Source: Glacieibacterium sp038210595
Lineage (GTDB): Bacteria > Pseudomonadota > Alphaproteobacteria > Sphingomonadales > Sphingomonadaceae
Length of the DNA stretch: 49,386 bases
NCBI GenBank assembly: GCA_038210595.1
Contig: JBBQWN010000017.1
Location: 1-49,386, forward strand
Reading direction: 5' to 3'
The translations under genes and the position numbers were made by a program. Within the stretch, counting starts at the first letter, position 1. Each line of letters opens with the position of its first letter. Below, piece by piece: positions 8,158 through 16,835 of the stretch. The notes under the pieces were generated by a model that was not told the origin of the DNA, made no database searches, and was given only the letters and a program-made list of their open reading frames with translations.

Positions 8158-9510
8158 TTGATCTACAAGTCGGTCGCCATCGTCGGGGCGGGCTTTTCCG
8201 GCAGCCTGCTCGCCATCAACATCCTGCGCCATGCCGGGCCGCAGGCGACGCTGATCGAGCGGCGCGGCGTGTTCGGCCGCGGCACCGCCTATACAGCGCC
8301 GCACCCGTCGCACCTGCTCAACGTCCGCGCCGGCAACATGAGCGCGCTCAGCGACCGGCCGCAGCACTTCGCCGAGTGGTGCACCGCCCGGGGCCTGGGC
8401 GGCGGTGGCGACTTCGCCCAGCGCAAGGTCTACGGCGAGTATCTCGGCGAGCTGCTCGAACGCTCCTCCGCCCGCGCCGGGGAGCGCCTGACGCTGGTCA
8501 ACGACTGCGTCACCGGGGCCGCGGTCACCGACGACGCCGTCACCCTCCACTTCGAGGGCCGACCGCCCGAGACCTTCGATGCGCTGGTGGTCGCGGTCGG
8601 CAACCTGCCGCCGCACGCGCCGCCGGGGCTCGATCCCGACGCGCTGCCGCCCGACCTCTATGCCCACGACCCCTGGGACCCGAAGGTCGTCGAAGGCCTG
8701 ACCGACGCCGACACCGTGCTGCTGATCGGCACCGGCCTGACCATGGTCGACGTGGCGCTCAGCCTCGACGCCGCCGGCTTTGGCGGGCGCATCGTCGCCA
8801 TGTCGCGCCGGGGCCTCCTGCCGCGCCCGCACGTCCCGCCGGGTCCGCCGGGCGACCGCAACGAGAAGCCGACGACCCGGGCCTCGGCGCTGCTGCGTGA
8901 GATCCGCGCCCGCGCCGCCACGATCGGCTGGCGCGCCGCGGTCGACGAGCTGCGGCCGTTCACGCAAGGGCTGTGGCTCGGCGCGTCGGTGGAGGAGCGC
9001 ACCCGCTTCATGCGCCACCTGCGGCCGTGGTGGGACGTGCACCGCCACCGCCTCGCCCCCGCCGTCGCCGCCCGGATCGAGGCGATGCGCGCGGCCGGAC
9101 GGCTGGAGATCGTCGCCGGTAAGCCCGCCAGCTTCGACGTGGCGGGGCAGGGGGTGGACGTCGAGTGGCGCCCCCGGCACGCTTCGACGCCGTCCACCCT
9201 CAGGGTGCGCCGCATCGTCAACTGCACCGGGCCGCAGGGTGACCTGGAACGCTCCACCGAGCCGCTGCTGCGCGGGCTGATCGCCGCCGGCCATGCCCGC
9301 GCCGACGCCAACCGGCTGGGCCTCGACGTCGACAGCCAGTCCCGCCTGATCGGTGCCGACGGCGAGGCCCACCCCCGCCTGTTCGGGCTGGGGCCGATGA
9401 CCCGGGGGGCGTTCTGGGAGATCGTCGCGGTGCCGGACATCCGGACCCAGGTCTGGACGGTGGCGCGGCGGTTGGCGCAGGCGCACTGGGTGGGCGGGGA
9501 GGGGCTGTGA
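8158..9510 (+). CDS. FAD/NAD(P)-binding oxidoreductase (NAD_binding_9-like)
   Basis: About 450 residues. It starts at one of two adjacent TTG codons (8155 or 8158); 8158 is preferred because it sits 5 nt after GGGGAGG. The N-terminal Rossmann motif VAIVGAGFSGSLLA binds FAD, followed by E-R-R and FGRGTAYTAPHPSHLLNVRAGNMSAL in separate blocks typical of the FAD-NAD(P)-binding family PF13454. A second dinucleotide motif, VLLIGTGLTMVDVALSL, lies near residue 195, and the C-terminal RIVNCTGPQGD and GLGPMTRGAFWEI complete the fold. The substrate is unknown. It follows ligD by 22 bp and may share its operon. Confidence 0.85.
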   Translation: MIYKSVAIVGAGFSGSLLAINILRHAGPQATLIERRGVFGRGTAYTAPHPSHLLNVRAGNMSALSDRPQHFAEWCTARGLGGGGDFAQRKVYGEYLGELLERSSARAGERLTLVNDCVTGAAVTDDAVTLHFEGRPPETFDALVVAVGNLPPHAPPGLDPDALPPDLYAHDPWDPKVVEGLTDADTVLLIGTGLTMVDVALSLDAAGFGGRIVAMSRRGLLPRPHVPPGPPGDRNEKPTTRASALLREIRARAATIGWRAAVDELRPFTQGLWLGASVEERTRFMRHLRPWWDVHRHRLAPAVAARIEAMRAAGRLEIVAGKPASFDVAGQGVDVEWRPRHASTPSTLRVRRIVNCTGPQGDLERSTEPLLRGLIAAGHARADANRLGLDVDSQSRLIGADGEAHPRLFGLGPMTRGAFWEIVAVPDIRTQVWTVARRLAQAHWVGGEGL

Positions 9511-9548
9511 CGACGTTATGACTTTGCTGATCAAACGCGTGGCCGGGT

Positions 9549-9564
9549 GTAGGACTTGTCCTAC
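9549..9564. terminator. Small hairpin at a convergent junction
   Basis: GTAGGA and TCCTAC form a 6-bp stem around CTTG. It straddles the end of the SRAP gene and lies 39 bp past the flavoprotein stop, so it could serve both strands. There is no T-tract; confidence is low. Confidence 0.3.
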
Positions 9565-10220
9565 GGGACCCGCGCGACGCGGAGGGTGCCGGCGGGCGTC
9601 GGCGCGATCAGGTCGGCGGCGGGGATGTCGCCGGCCAGCCAGCCGGCCCATGACGCGCGGGGCATCAGGACGACCTGGCGCGAGTGATAGGGCGCGATGT
9701 CGGGGCCGGGCTCGCAGGTCAGCATGGTGAACGCCTCGCCGGTCATGCCCTTGCCGAGATCGGCGCCGCCCTTCCACAGCCCGGCGACGCAGAACAGGCC
9801 CGGCGCGGCACGCGCCTCACCGCCGGAGGCCAAAGAACTTGCGGGCCGGTCCTCCTGCTCATCGAGCGTGAACAGCCACTTGGTCTTGAGCCTGGCCCCG
9901 GGCGCGGGGTCGGTGAACTCGTAGAAGCCGTCGAGCGGGATCAGGCAGCGGCCCTGGCTTCCCGAATTGCCGAACCGCCGCCCCTCGGAGCGGTAGTTGT
10001 ACACCGGCTTCTTGGTGGGCCCGACCCAGCTCCACCGCCGCTGCACCATCTCGAAGGCGTCACCGGCCGCGCGCACGATGACGCTGGAGTCGGTGATGCG
10101 GATGCTCGGCGCCTCCCCCCGGTTCGGCAGCCCCTCGGGGAAGGTCAGCTCAATCCGAATTTGGCGGAAGTCGTCCCGCATCAGGCCGAGAGTGGTACGA
10201 CGAGCGGCTTCGTTGCACAT
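9561..10220 (-). CDS. SRAP-domain abasic-site-processing protein (YedK/HMCES family)
   Basis: 219 residues. The ATG at 10220 is fixed by chemistry: it puts Cys at position 2, the residue that becomes the N-terminal nucleophile and crosslinks to abasic sites in single-stranded DNA. Other active-site positions match the E. coli YedK pattern: N75 in NYRSEG, E101 in CLIPLDGFYEF and H179 in PYHSRQ. The usual NARSE and HDRMP surroundings are changed here to NYRSE and YHSRQ. It protects single-stranded abasic sites from strand breakage. Neighbours are repair genes (ku, ligD, uvrA), but I see no LexA box upstream of it. Confidence 0.92.
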   Translation of the reverse strand: MCNEAARRTTLGLMRDDFRQIRIELTFPEGLPNRGEAPSIRITDSSVIVRAAGDAFEMVQRRWSWVGPTKKPVYNYRSEGRRFGNSGSQGRCLIPLDGFYEFTDPAPGARLKTKWLFTLDEQEDRPASSLASGGEARAAPGLFCVAGLWKGGADLGKGMTGEAFTMLTCEPGPDIAPYHSRQVVLMPRASWAGWLAGDIPAADLIAPTPAGTLRVARVP

Positions 10221-10334
10221 TGGCGAGCTTCCCTGTCGATCACTGCAATGCGTTGTCACAACGAAAAAAAATGATCTACAACTGCAGAGAAGCCTCATCC
10301 TATCATCGATGCTGGCTTTTGCATTGGGGGCGAA

Positions 10335-11855
10335 ATGGCCGATCTGCCGCTGCATCAAGCGTATTTTGGCCTGCGCTACGGCGAGACCAAGGATACGTGG
10401 ACACAGTTCACATACGGTACGGAATTAGAAGCGCTGCGGAACTGGGCAACACAAGCCGAAAAAATCACGACAGCTGTTAGCAATGATGTTCCAGACGAAA
10501 CAGCAATTCTTATACCTGATACTTCTGTTTCGACAAGCGATGCTGAACATGCTGACGGCCCAACAAAGCCATCTCATCCGTTAGCAGAAGCAATGAGTCG
10601 GGTTGCAGAAACTGGCTTGGCGTTGTCCGAGCTTAATATGGCATCTGGAGGCGTGGGTAGCCTCTTTTCGTCGATCGTCTCAAGAGTCGAAGTTGTCGAA
10701 CCAGTCAAATCAACCGGACAGGTGATAGAAGAAACTGATACTTATTGTATATATGGAATTTCGGCAGATAGACTTGTTCGAGTTAGAGATCAGCACAGAA
10801 GATTGGTCCGTATGGACCGGGGGTTCGCATTACTGCCGTCAGCTGTATTGCTGACTGTCGTATCGACGTTCGATTCCTTAATATCAGATATTGTTAGAAC
10901 TATGTTGTCATCAAAACCGGATGCAATATTTTCCAGCGAAAAGACCATACTCGTATCAGATGTATTGAATATGAACTCTTTTGAAGAGGTCAGGACTAAG
11001 TTAATCGACGACGAAGTATACCTTTTCTCACGCGGAAGCCACGAAGAGCAAGTTAAGCAGATTGAGAAATGGTTTCATATAAGGATTTCGGAGCACTGGA
11101 AAAGATGGCCAGACTTCATAGAAATATTCGAAAGACGCAATCTAATCGCACACGGCGAAGAAAAGTTTACACAGCGGTACGTCAAATTATGCACCAAGGC
11201 TGGTCATAAAGGGTCCGAAAAAACACTAAACAGTCCAATTGAACTAAAGAAGCCATATCTTCGCCAATCGATAGATACTCTTACTGAATTCGGTATACTA
11301 TTGGTATTTAGTATTTGGCGGAAATCACAGGACGCTAATGAGCAAGAAATATTCGATAAGCTGAACGACGTAAGTTACAGAATGATAACAGAGGAGAGAT
11401 ACAGGGTCCCGGTGCGAGTAATAGAATATGCCCTCGACTTAAAAGGATGTGCAGTTAGTCAATCAACGAGATTGATGATGACAGTTAATCTTGCTAGCGC
11501 GCATCGGCACCTTAAGCAAGACGATAAGGCGAGGTTCGTACTTGACGAGGTTGATTGGTCGGCGGCATCGGATAATTTTAGAATTTGTGTTGCAGCATTG
11601 AGAGACGATGTTATTGAGGTATGCAGACTTATGGAGCTAGTTGTGAAGGCCGAGCTAGTCCGTAAAGTCGATTTTCGAGAGTGGCCTGCGTTCGATTACG
11701 TGCGTGACAAAGAAGAGTTCCGTACTGCGTTCGAAAACTTATTTAGCGAGCCTCTTATCGATCCGACGTCAGAAGCAACTGAGTTTGATCAAGAATCGAA
11801 TGACAATACTGAGCCGCGACTAACGATCGAACACAGTGATAGTGGCAATGCTTAA
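10335..11855 (+). CDS. AT-rich orphan protein with a HEPN RNase-type motif
   Basis: 506 residues. Base composition is visibly AT-richer (roughly mid-40s % GC by eye, with many AAA, ATA and TTA codons) than flanking genes, which suggests horizontal acquisition. Residues 1-160 are a variable region with no recognised fold. Residues about 160-330 are predicted helical (LLPSAVLLTVVSTFDSLISD, then FIEIFERRNLIAH). RNLIAH at 268-273 fits the R-x4-H motif, with Asn after Arg, that marks HEPN ribonucleases. Residues about 355-440 look like helical repeats and the C-terminus is acidic. HEPN proteins are commonly toxins or antiviral effectors; this assignment rests on the motif alone. No partner antitoxin gene is visible. 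It sits alone between the SRAP gene and uvrA. Confidence 0.75.
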   Translation: MADLPLHQAYFGLRYGETKDTWTQFTYGTELEALRNWATQAEKITTAVSNDVPDETAILIPDTSVSTSDAEHADGPTKPSHPLAEAMSRVAETGLALSELNMASGGVGSLFSSIVSRVEVVEPVKSTGQVIEETDTYCIYGISADRLVRVRDQHRRLVRMDRGFALLPSAVLLTVVSTFDSLISDIVRTMLSSKPDAIFSSEKTILVSDVLNMNSFEEVRTKLIDDEVYLFSRGSHEEQVKQIEKWFHIRISEHWKRWPDFIEIFERRNLIAHGEEKFTQRYVKLCTKAGHKGSEKTLNSPIELKKPYLRQSIDTLTEFGILLVFSIWRKSQDANEQEIFDKLNDVSYRMITEERYRVPVRVIEYALDLKGCAVSQSTRLMMTVNLASAHRHLKQDDKARFVLDEVDWSAASDNFRICVAALRDDVIEVCRLMELVVKAELVRKVDFREWPAFDYVRDKEEFRTAFENLFSEPLIDPTSEATEFDQESNDNTEPRLTIEHSDSGNA

Positions 11856-11892
11856 TGTAGGACACATGGGTTAGAAACGGCTCCAATGTATC

Positions 11893-14730
11893 TCATTTTG
11901 ACAGCAACCCCCGCAAATACCCCCCCGTCCAGCTCCGCTCGCACGCCGCCACCGCTTCCGGCGTGCCCGTCGCCACGATCTCGCCCCCCTTGTCTCCGCC
12001 GTCCGGTCCCAGGTCGATGACCCAGTCGGCGGTCTTGATGACTTCGAGGTTGTGCTCGATGACGACGACGGTGTTGCCCTGGTCGACGAGGGCGTGGAGC
12101 ACCTCCAGCAGCTTGCGGACGTCCTCGAAGTGCAGGCCGGTGGTCGGTTCGTCGAGGATGTAGAGCGTGCTGCCGGTGGCGCGGCGGCTGAGCTCCTTGG
12201 CCAGCTTGACGCGCTGGGCCTCGCCGCCGCTGAGCGTCGTCGCCTGCTGGCCGATCTTGACGTAGCCCAGGCCGACCTCGAGCAGCATCGCCAGCTTGTC
12301 GCGGATCGGCGGCACCGCCTTGAAGAACTCGACGCCGTCCTCGACCGTCATGTCGAGCACGTCGGCGATCGAACGTCCCTTGAACTTCACCTCCAGCGTC
12401 TCGCGGTTGTAGCGGTGGCCGTGGCAGACGTCGCACTCGACATAGACGTCGGGCAGGAAGTGCATCTCGATCTTGATCAGGCCGTCGCCGGTGCACGCCT
12501 CGCAGCGGCCGCCCTTGACGTTGAAGCTGAAGCGACCGGGCTTGTAGCCGCGCGCCAGGCTCTCGGGCAGGCCGGCGAACCAGTCGCGGATGTTGGTGAA
12601 GGCGCCGGTGTAGGTGGCAGGGTTGGAGCGCGGCGTGCGGCCGATCGGCGACTGGTCGATGTCGATGACCTTGTCGAGATGCTGCAGCCCGGTGACCTCG
12701 TCGTGCGCGCCGGCGAGCACGCGGGCGCCGTTCAGGGTGCGGGCGGCGGAGGCGTAGAGCGTGTCGATGGTGAAGGTCGACTTGCCGGAGCCGGAGACGC
12801 CGGTGATGCAGGTGAAGGTGCCGAGCGGGATGGACGCGGTGACGTTCTGCAGGTTGTTGGAGCGCGCGTTCTTGACGGTGAGTTTCTTGCCCGAGCCCTT
12901 GCGGCGCTTCTTCGGCACCGCGACGCTGCGGCGGCCGGTGAGGTAGTCGGCGGTGATGCTGCCGGGGGTGTCGAGCACGTCCTGCAGCGTGCCGGCCGCG
13001 ACCACCGCGCCGCCGTGGACGCCAGCGCCGGGTCCCATATCGACGACATAGTCGGCAGCGCGGATCGCGTCCTCGTCGTGCTCGACGACGAGCACCGTGT
13101 TGCCGAGGTCGCGCAGGCGTTTCAGGGTGACGAGGAGCCGGTCGTTGTCGCGCTGGTGGAGGCCGATGCTCGGTTCGTCCAGCACGTAGAGGACGCCCGA
13201 CAGGCCGCTGCCGATCTGGGAGGCGAGGCGGATGCGCTGGCTCTCGCCGCCGCTGAGCGTGCCGGACTTGCGGTCGAGGGACAGATATTCGAGTCCGACG
13301 TTGTTGAGGAAGCCGAGGCGCTCGACGATCTCCTTGAGGATACGCTCGCCGATCTGGCGTTCCTTGGTGGTCAGCTTGTCGGCGAGGCCGGTGGCCCAGG
13401 CATAGGCCTGGCTGACGGGGCGGCGAACCGCGTCGGCGATGGACTCGCCGGCGATCTTGACGCTCAGCGCCTCCGGCTTCAGCCGGGCGCCGTGGCAGAC
13501 CTCGCAGGGGGCGGACGACTGGTAGCGCGACAGTTCCTCGCGCATCCACGCGGACTCGGTGGCGCGGAAGCGCTTGTCGAGGTTGGCGATGACGCCCTCG
13601 AACGGCTTGGTGACCTCGTAGGACTTGCGGCCGTCCTCGAACCTGAGCGCAATCGCGCGGCTGCCGGTGCCGGTGAGGACGGCGGCCTGCTGCTCCGGCG
13701 TCAGGTCGCGCCACGGGGTCTTGAGGCCGAAGTCGTAGGCGCGGGCGACGCTCGCCAGCACCTGCATGTAATAGGGGGAGGGCGGCTGCGACTTGGCCCA
13801 GGGCATGACCGCCCCCTGCGCGATGGTCAGCGCCTCGTTGGGGACGATGAGGGCGGGGTCGAAGTAGAGCTTCTCCCCGAGCCCGTCGCAGGCGGGGCAG
13901 GCGCCCTGGGGGGCGTTGAACGAGAACAGGCGCGGCTCGATCTCGGCGATGGTGAAGCCGGAGACGGGGCAGGCGAATTTTTCGCTGAAGGTGATCGGGT
14001 CGCCGGCGCCTTCGTCCGCGAATTCCGCGACCGCGAGGCCGTCGGCGAGCTTGAGCGCGGCCTCGAAGCTTTCCGCCAGGCGGGCGGCGGCGTCGGGGCG
14101 GACGACGACGCGGTCGACGACGACGTCGATGTCGTGCTTGTACTTCTTGTCGAGCGCGGGGGCGTCGTCGATCTCGTAGAGGGTGCCGTCGATCTTGACG
14201 CGCTGGTAGCCGTCCTTCTGGAGCTGCGCGAGTTCCTTGCGGTACTCGCCCTTGCGGCCGCGCACGATGGGGGCGAGCAACAGGAGCCGGGTTCCCTCGG
14301 GCAGGGCGAGGACGCGGTCGACCATCTGGCTGACCTGCTGCGCGGTGATCGGCAGGCCGGTGGCGGGCGAGTAGGGCGTGCCGACGCGGGCCCACAGCAG
14401 CCGCATGTAGTCGTAGATCTCGGTGACGGTGGCGACGGTCGAGCGCGGATTCTTGGAGGTGGTCTTCTGCTCGATGCTGATCGCCGGCGACAGGCCATCG
14501 ATATGGTCGACGTCGGGCTTCGACATCAGCTCGAGAAACTGGCGCGCATAGGCGGACAGCGACTCGACGTAGCGGCGCTGCCCCTCGGCATAGATAGTGT
14601 CGAAGGCGAGGGACGACTTGCCCGAGCCGGAGAGGCCGGTGATGACCACCAGCGAATCCCGCGGCAGGTCGACGTCGACGCCCTTGAGGTTATGCTCGCG
14701 CGCGCCGCGCACCTTGATGTGGGTCAGCAT
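11893..14730 (-). CDS. uvrA: Excinuclease ABC subunit A
   Basis: 945 residues, the family's standard length. UvrA is the damage-recognition ATPase of nucleotide excision repair. Two ABC ATPase modules are visible: Walker A GLSGSGKSSLAFDT near residue 30 and GVSGSGKSTF near 630, and signatures LSGGESQRI and LSGGEAQRVKL with Walker B regions VLDEPSIGLH and ILDEPTTGLH. Zinc-finger cysteines occur as CPACDGLG, CEVCHG, CEACTGDG and CDVCHG. The ATG at 14730 (MLTHIKVRGAREHNLKG) is preferred over a TTG 12 codons upstream because a LexA box occupies 14741-14755. It converges on the HEPN gene. Confidence 0.98.
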   Translation of the reverse strand: MLTHIKVRGAREHNLKGVDVDLPRDSLVVITGLSGSGKSSLAFDTIYAEGQRRYVESLSAYARQFLELMSKPDVDHIDGLSPAISIEQKTTSKNPRSTVATVTEIYDYMRLLWARVGTPYSPATGLPITAQQVSQMVDRVLALPEGTRLLLLAPIVRGRKGEYRKELAQLQKDGYQRVKIDGTLYEIDDAPALDKKYKHDIDVVVDRVVVRPDAAARLAESFEAALKLADGLAVAEFADEGAGDPITFSEKFACPVSGFTIAEIEPRLFSFNAPQGACPACDGLGEKLYFDPALIVPNEALTIAQGAVMPWAKSQPPSPYYMQVLASVARAYDFGLKTPWRDLTPEQQAAVLTGTGSRAIALRFEDGRKSYEVTKPFEGVIANLDKRFRATESAWMREELSRYQSSAPCEVCHGARLKPEALSVKIAGESIADAVRRPVSQAYAWATGLADKLTTKERQIGERILKEIVERLGFLNNVGLEYLSLDRKSGTLSGGESQRIRLASQIGSGLSGVLYVLDEPSIGLHQRDNDRLLVTLKRLRDLGNTVLVVEHDEDAIRAADYVVDMGPGAGVHGGAVVAAGTLQDVLDTPGSITADYLTGRRSVAVPKKRRKGSGKKLTVKNARSNNLQNVTASIPLGTFTCITGVSGSGKSTFTIDTLYASAARTLNGARVLAGAHDEVTGLQHLDKVIDIDQSPIGRTPRSNPATYTGAFTNIRDWFAGLPESLARGYKPGRFSFNVKGGRCEACTGDGLIKIEMHFLPDVYVECDVCHGHRYNRETLEVKFKGRSIADVLDMTVEDGVEFFKAVPPIRDKLAMLLEVGLGYVKIGQQATTLSGGEAQRVKLAKELSRRATGSTLYILDEPTTGLHFEDVRKLLEVLHALVDQGNTVVVIEHNLEVIKTADWVIDLGPDGGDKGGEIVATGTPEAVAACERSWTGGYLRGLLSK

Positions 14731-14740
14731 GGACGGGTTT

Positions 14741-14755
14741 GTTCCAGATTTGTTC
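14741..14755 (-). promoter_or_regulatory. Alphaproteobacterial SOS (LexA) box upstream of uvrA
   Basis: GTTC (14741-14744), 7 nt, GTTC (14752-14755): an exact match to the direct-repeat LexA operator of Alphaproteobacteria, read as GAAC-N7-GAAC on the uvrA strand. It ends 11 bp before the uvrA ATG, placing the gene under SOS control. Confidence 0.75.
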
Positions 14756-14823
14756 GTGGCGCGCAAGGATTGCGGCGCGGCCCCGGACTAAATAGGCGAG
14801 GCGAGCCCGCCGGACAACGGCAC

Positions 14824-14849
14824 GGAACGCCGCGACGCCGTCGCGCGTA
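14824..14849 (+). promoter_or_regulatory. Possible EcfG-type promoter for the small acidic protein
   Basis: GGAAC (14824-14828), 17 nt, CGTA (14846-14849). The last -10 base deviates from CGTT. The ATG lies 30 nt downstream. Weak evidence, listed because two perfect matches occur elsewhere in the window. Confidence 0.3.
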
Positions 14850-14878
14850 GCATCCGGACGTTCATAGGGAGACCAACC

Positions 14879-15139
14879 ATGACCGAAGCCGACCGCCCGC
14901 TCGCCCATGCCGACACGCCGCCGAACTCCGAGCACCGCGAGGGCATGGACGCCGACATGCACGCGGCGCTGAAACGCGACCCCAGCGACTGCGACGCCAA
15001 GCTCGACGTCGCCCTCGACGAGACGTTCCCGACCAGCGATCCGCCGTCGCAGACTCAGCCGGGCAAGGGGCTGGACCCGGCCCCGTCGAGCGGCTTCAAG
15101 GATGACGACACCGCGCCGCCGCCGCTCGACGGCGAGTAA
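14879..15139 (+). CDS. Small hydrophilic acidic protein with a D-E-x-F-P-x-S-D-P-P motif
   Basis: 86 residues, no signal peptide or membrane segment, rich in Asp, Pro and Glu and probably disordered. The stretch LDVALDETFPTSDPPS carries a motif (LDExFPASDPP-like) that recurs in many uncharacterised small proteobacterial proteins. GGGAG precedes the ATG. It lies divergently from uvrA. Function unknown; a possible stress-sigma promoter suggests a stress-related role (inference). Confidence 0.75.
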   Translation: MTEADRPLAHADTPPNSEHREGMDADMHAALKRDPSDCDAKLDVALDETFPTSDPPSQTQPGKGLDPAPSSGFKDDDTAPPPLDGE

Positions 15140-15142
15140 TCG

Positions 15143-15811
15143 TCAGGGGCAATAATGCCAGGCGGCCATGTCGAGGTGGAAGTGATCGCGATGCGCGGCA
15201 TTGTAGCCCGGGCCGAGCACGGTGCCGAACAGTTTGCAGGCATCGCCGCGCACCCGGTCGAGAAACGGGTTGTCGGGGCCGCGTACCCGGGTCGGCGTGC
15301 CTGACGCGAAGCCGAAGCCGGCAATGTCGATGGCGTTGGCGGTGGCGTGCTGGCTCTGCCGCGTGCTGCCGGCGACCGCCCGGCAACTATAAGTGCCGTA
15401 ATGCTCGATCGCCGTTACGCGGCGACGGCCGGCGGCGGGCCGGACCGCGTCGCGCTGCCAGAGATCGAGCGCGACCGCGAGCGGGCAGGTAACGACCGGC
15501 CGCCGCGGCGACCACAGCGGCGCATCGAGCCGGACAGCACCTTTGAAGCCGCAGCCCGGCCCGGTGACGCGGTCGGGGACCGGCGTGAACGGCACCTTTC
15601 TCGCGGCAAGCACCGCGCGGCACCATTGCGGATCCGCACGGACGCCCGCCAGCTGCCATGCCACGGCCGGGCCATCGAGCCGGGCCAAGTCGGCCGGGGT
15701 CCAGGGCCGGGTCAGCGGGCCAACCAGCTCCAGAATGCGCACGACGCACCACGCCAACACCAGCGCGACGGCGGTGCGCCCGACGATCTGCATTGGCGTT
15801 CGCTGCCGCAT
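15143..15811 (-). CDS. Extensin-like protein with a peptidase-M15-like zinc motif
   Basis: 222 residues from the ATG at 15811 (an ATG six codons downstream is also possible). A basic N-terminus (RQRTPMQIVGR) and one hydrophobic segment at about 11-30 suggest a membrane anchor or uncleaved signal. The C-terminal domain is of the bacterial extensin-like family (PF06904), with CGFKGAVRL, CPLAVALDLWQRD and YSCRAVAGSTRQSQHATANA. The pattern S-Q-H...A-I-D-I...H-R-D-H-F-H resembles the zinc ligands of LAS/M15 peptidoglycan peptidases, so a cell-wall role is plausible but unproven. It ends 3 bp from the convergent acidic-protein gene. Confidence 0.85.
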   Translation of the reverse strand: MRQRTPMQIVGRTAVALVLAWCVVRILELVGPLTRPWTPADLARLDGPAVAWQLAGVRADPQWCRAVLAARKVPFTPVPDRVTGPGCGFKGAVRLDAPLWSPRRPVVTCPLAVALDLWQRDAVRPAAGRRRVTAIEHYGTYSCRAVAGSTRQSQHATANAIDIAGFGFASGTPTRVRGPDNPFLDRVRGDACKLFGTVLGPGYNAAHRDHFHLDMAAWHYCP

Positions 15812-15974
15812 CCGCCCGGCATAGCGCGAAATCGGCGCGCGGGTTCCGGGGCACATCGGCCCTGTCACAATCTTCGGCCAAGGCGGACGCGCGCGGCGCC
15901 GCGATTGGCACCGCGGCCGGCCGCGGGTTATAGCGGCAGCCCGGCGACGGGCACAGTGCGACGGACGAGGCGTG

Positions 15975-16835
15975 ATGGCGGCAATCAGACTGACAGCGCA
16001 GGCCGCCGAGAAGCCGTGGGGCCGTCGCGACCTCGCGCCCTGGTCGTCGGCCCCGGTTGCGGCTCCGGTCGGCGAGATGATCTATGCCCCGCCCGGCGGC
16101 GACGACGCCGAGCTGCTCGTCAAACTGCTGTTCACCGGCGCGCGGCTGTCGGTACAGGTTCATCCCGACGCGGCGACCGCGCGCGCGGCGGGCCATCGGC
16201 GCGGCAAGGACGAGGCGTGGCTGATCCTCGCCGCCGCCCCGGATGCGGTCATCGGCCTCGGGCTGCGCGAGCGCCTGACGCCCGACGCGCTGGCCGCGGC
16301 GGCGCGCGACGGCAGCATCGAGGGTCTGCTCGACTGGCGGCCGTGCCGGGCCGGTGACATGCTGTTTGCGCCCGCTGGCACGATCCACGCGATCGGGGCG
16401 GGGATCACGCTGATCGAGGTGCAGCAGAACCTCGACCTGACCTACCGGCTGTTCGACTATGGCCGGGCGCGCGCGCTGCACGTCGATGCGGCGGTCGCGG
16501 TTGCCGACGCCGCGCCGTGGCAGGCGGCACCGGGGCCGCGTCCGCTCGGCGACGGTCGCACCGCGATGGTGGAAGGTCCGAGCTTCGTCATCGAGCGCGT
16601 CCGGGCTGGCGGGCAGGCGCGGTTGCAGCCGGTGGCGGGACGGCCGGTGACCTTGGTGATCATCGAGGGTAACGGCCGGATCGACGGCCAGCGCTGCGCC
16701 GGCGGCGAGGTGTGGTGCGTCGAGGCGGGCTGCGAGGTCGCCTTCGACCGGCCCGGCGACATGCTCGTCACCTATCCCGGCGCCGGCATCGCCGCCGGCC
16801 TATGGCAGCCATTGCGGCAGGGCCTCGCCGCCTAG
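15975..16835 (+). CDS. manA: Mannose-6-phosphate isomerase, type I
   Basis: 286 residues; a short class I phosphomannose isomerase interconverting fructose-6-P and mannose-6-P for polysaccharide and GDP-mannose synthesis. Zinc-site features are visible: LSVQVHPD (Gln and His), GKDEAW (Glu) and FAPAGTIHAIG (His), followed by EVQQNLDLTYRLFDYGR. The start is GTGATG; I chose the ATG at 15975. The C-terminal part is compact compared with enzymes of about 390 residues. Its stop overlaps the convergent Nudix gene at CTAG. Confidence 0.88.
   Translation: MAAIRLTAQAAEKPWGRRDLAPWSSAPVAAPVGEMIYAPPGGDDAELLVKLLFTGARLSVQVHPDAATARAAGHRRGKDEAWLILAAAPDAVIGLGLRERLTPDALAAAARDGSIEGLLDWRPCRAGDMLFAPAGTIHAIGAGITLIEVQQNLDLTYRLFDYGRARALHVDAAVAVADAAPWQAAPGPRPLGDGRTAMVEGPSFVIERVRAGGQARLQPVAGRPVTLVIIEGNGRIDGQRCAGGEVWCVEAGCEVAFDRPGDMLVTYPGAGIAAGLWQPLRQGLAA

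Noticed and set aside
10253..10281. A sigma-70 promoter (TTGTCA, 17 nt, CTACAA) for the HEPN gene
   Set aside because: The -10 is too poor a match to call; kept only as a possibility.
10221..11892. Attachment-site direct repeats or an integrase around the AT-rich HEPN gene
   Set aside because: No convincing direct repeats, tRNA fragment or recombinase gene are visible on either side, so a defined island boundary cannot be claimed.
12052..14850. A 932-residue open frame antisense to uvrA
   Set aside because: It mirrors uvrA codon by codon in a GC-rich gene, has repetitive acidic composition with no family motif, and uvrA itself is unmistakable.
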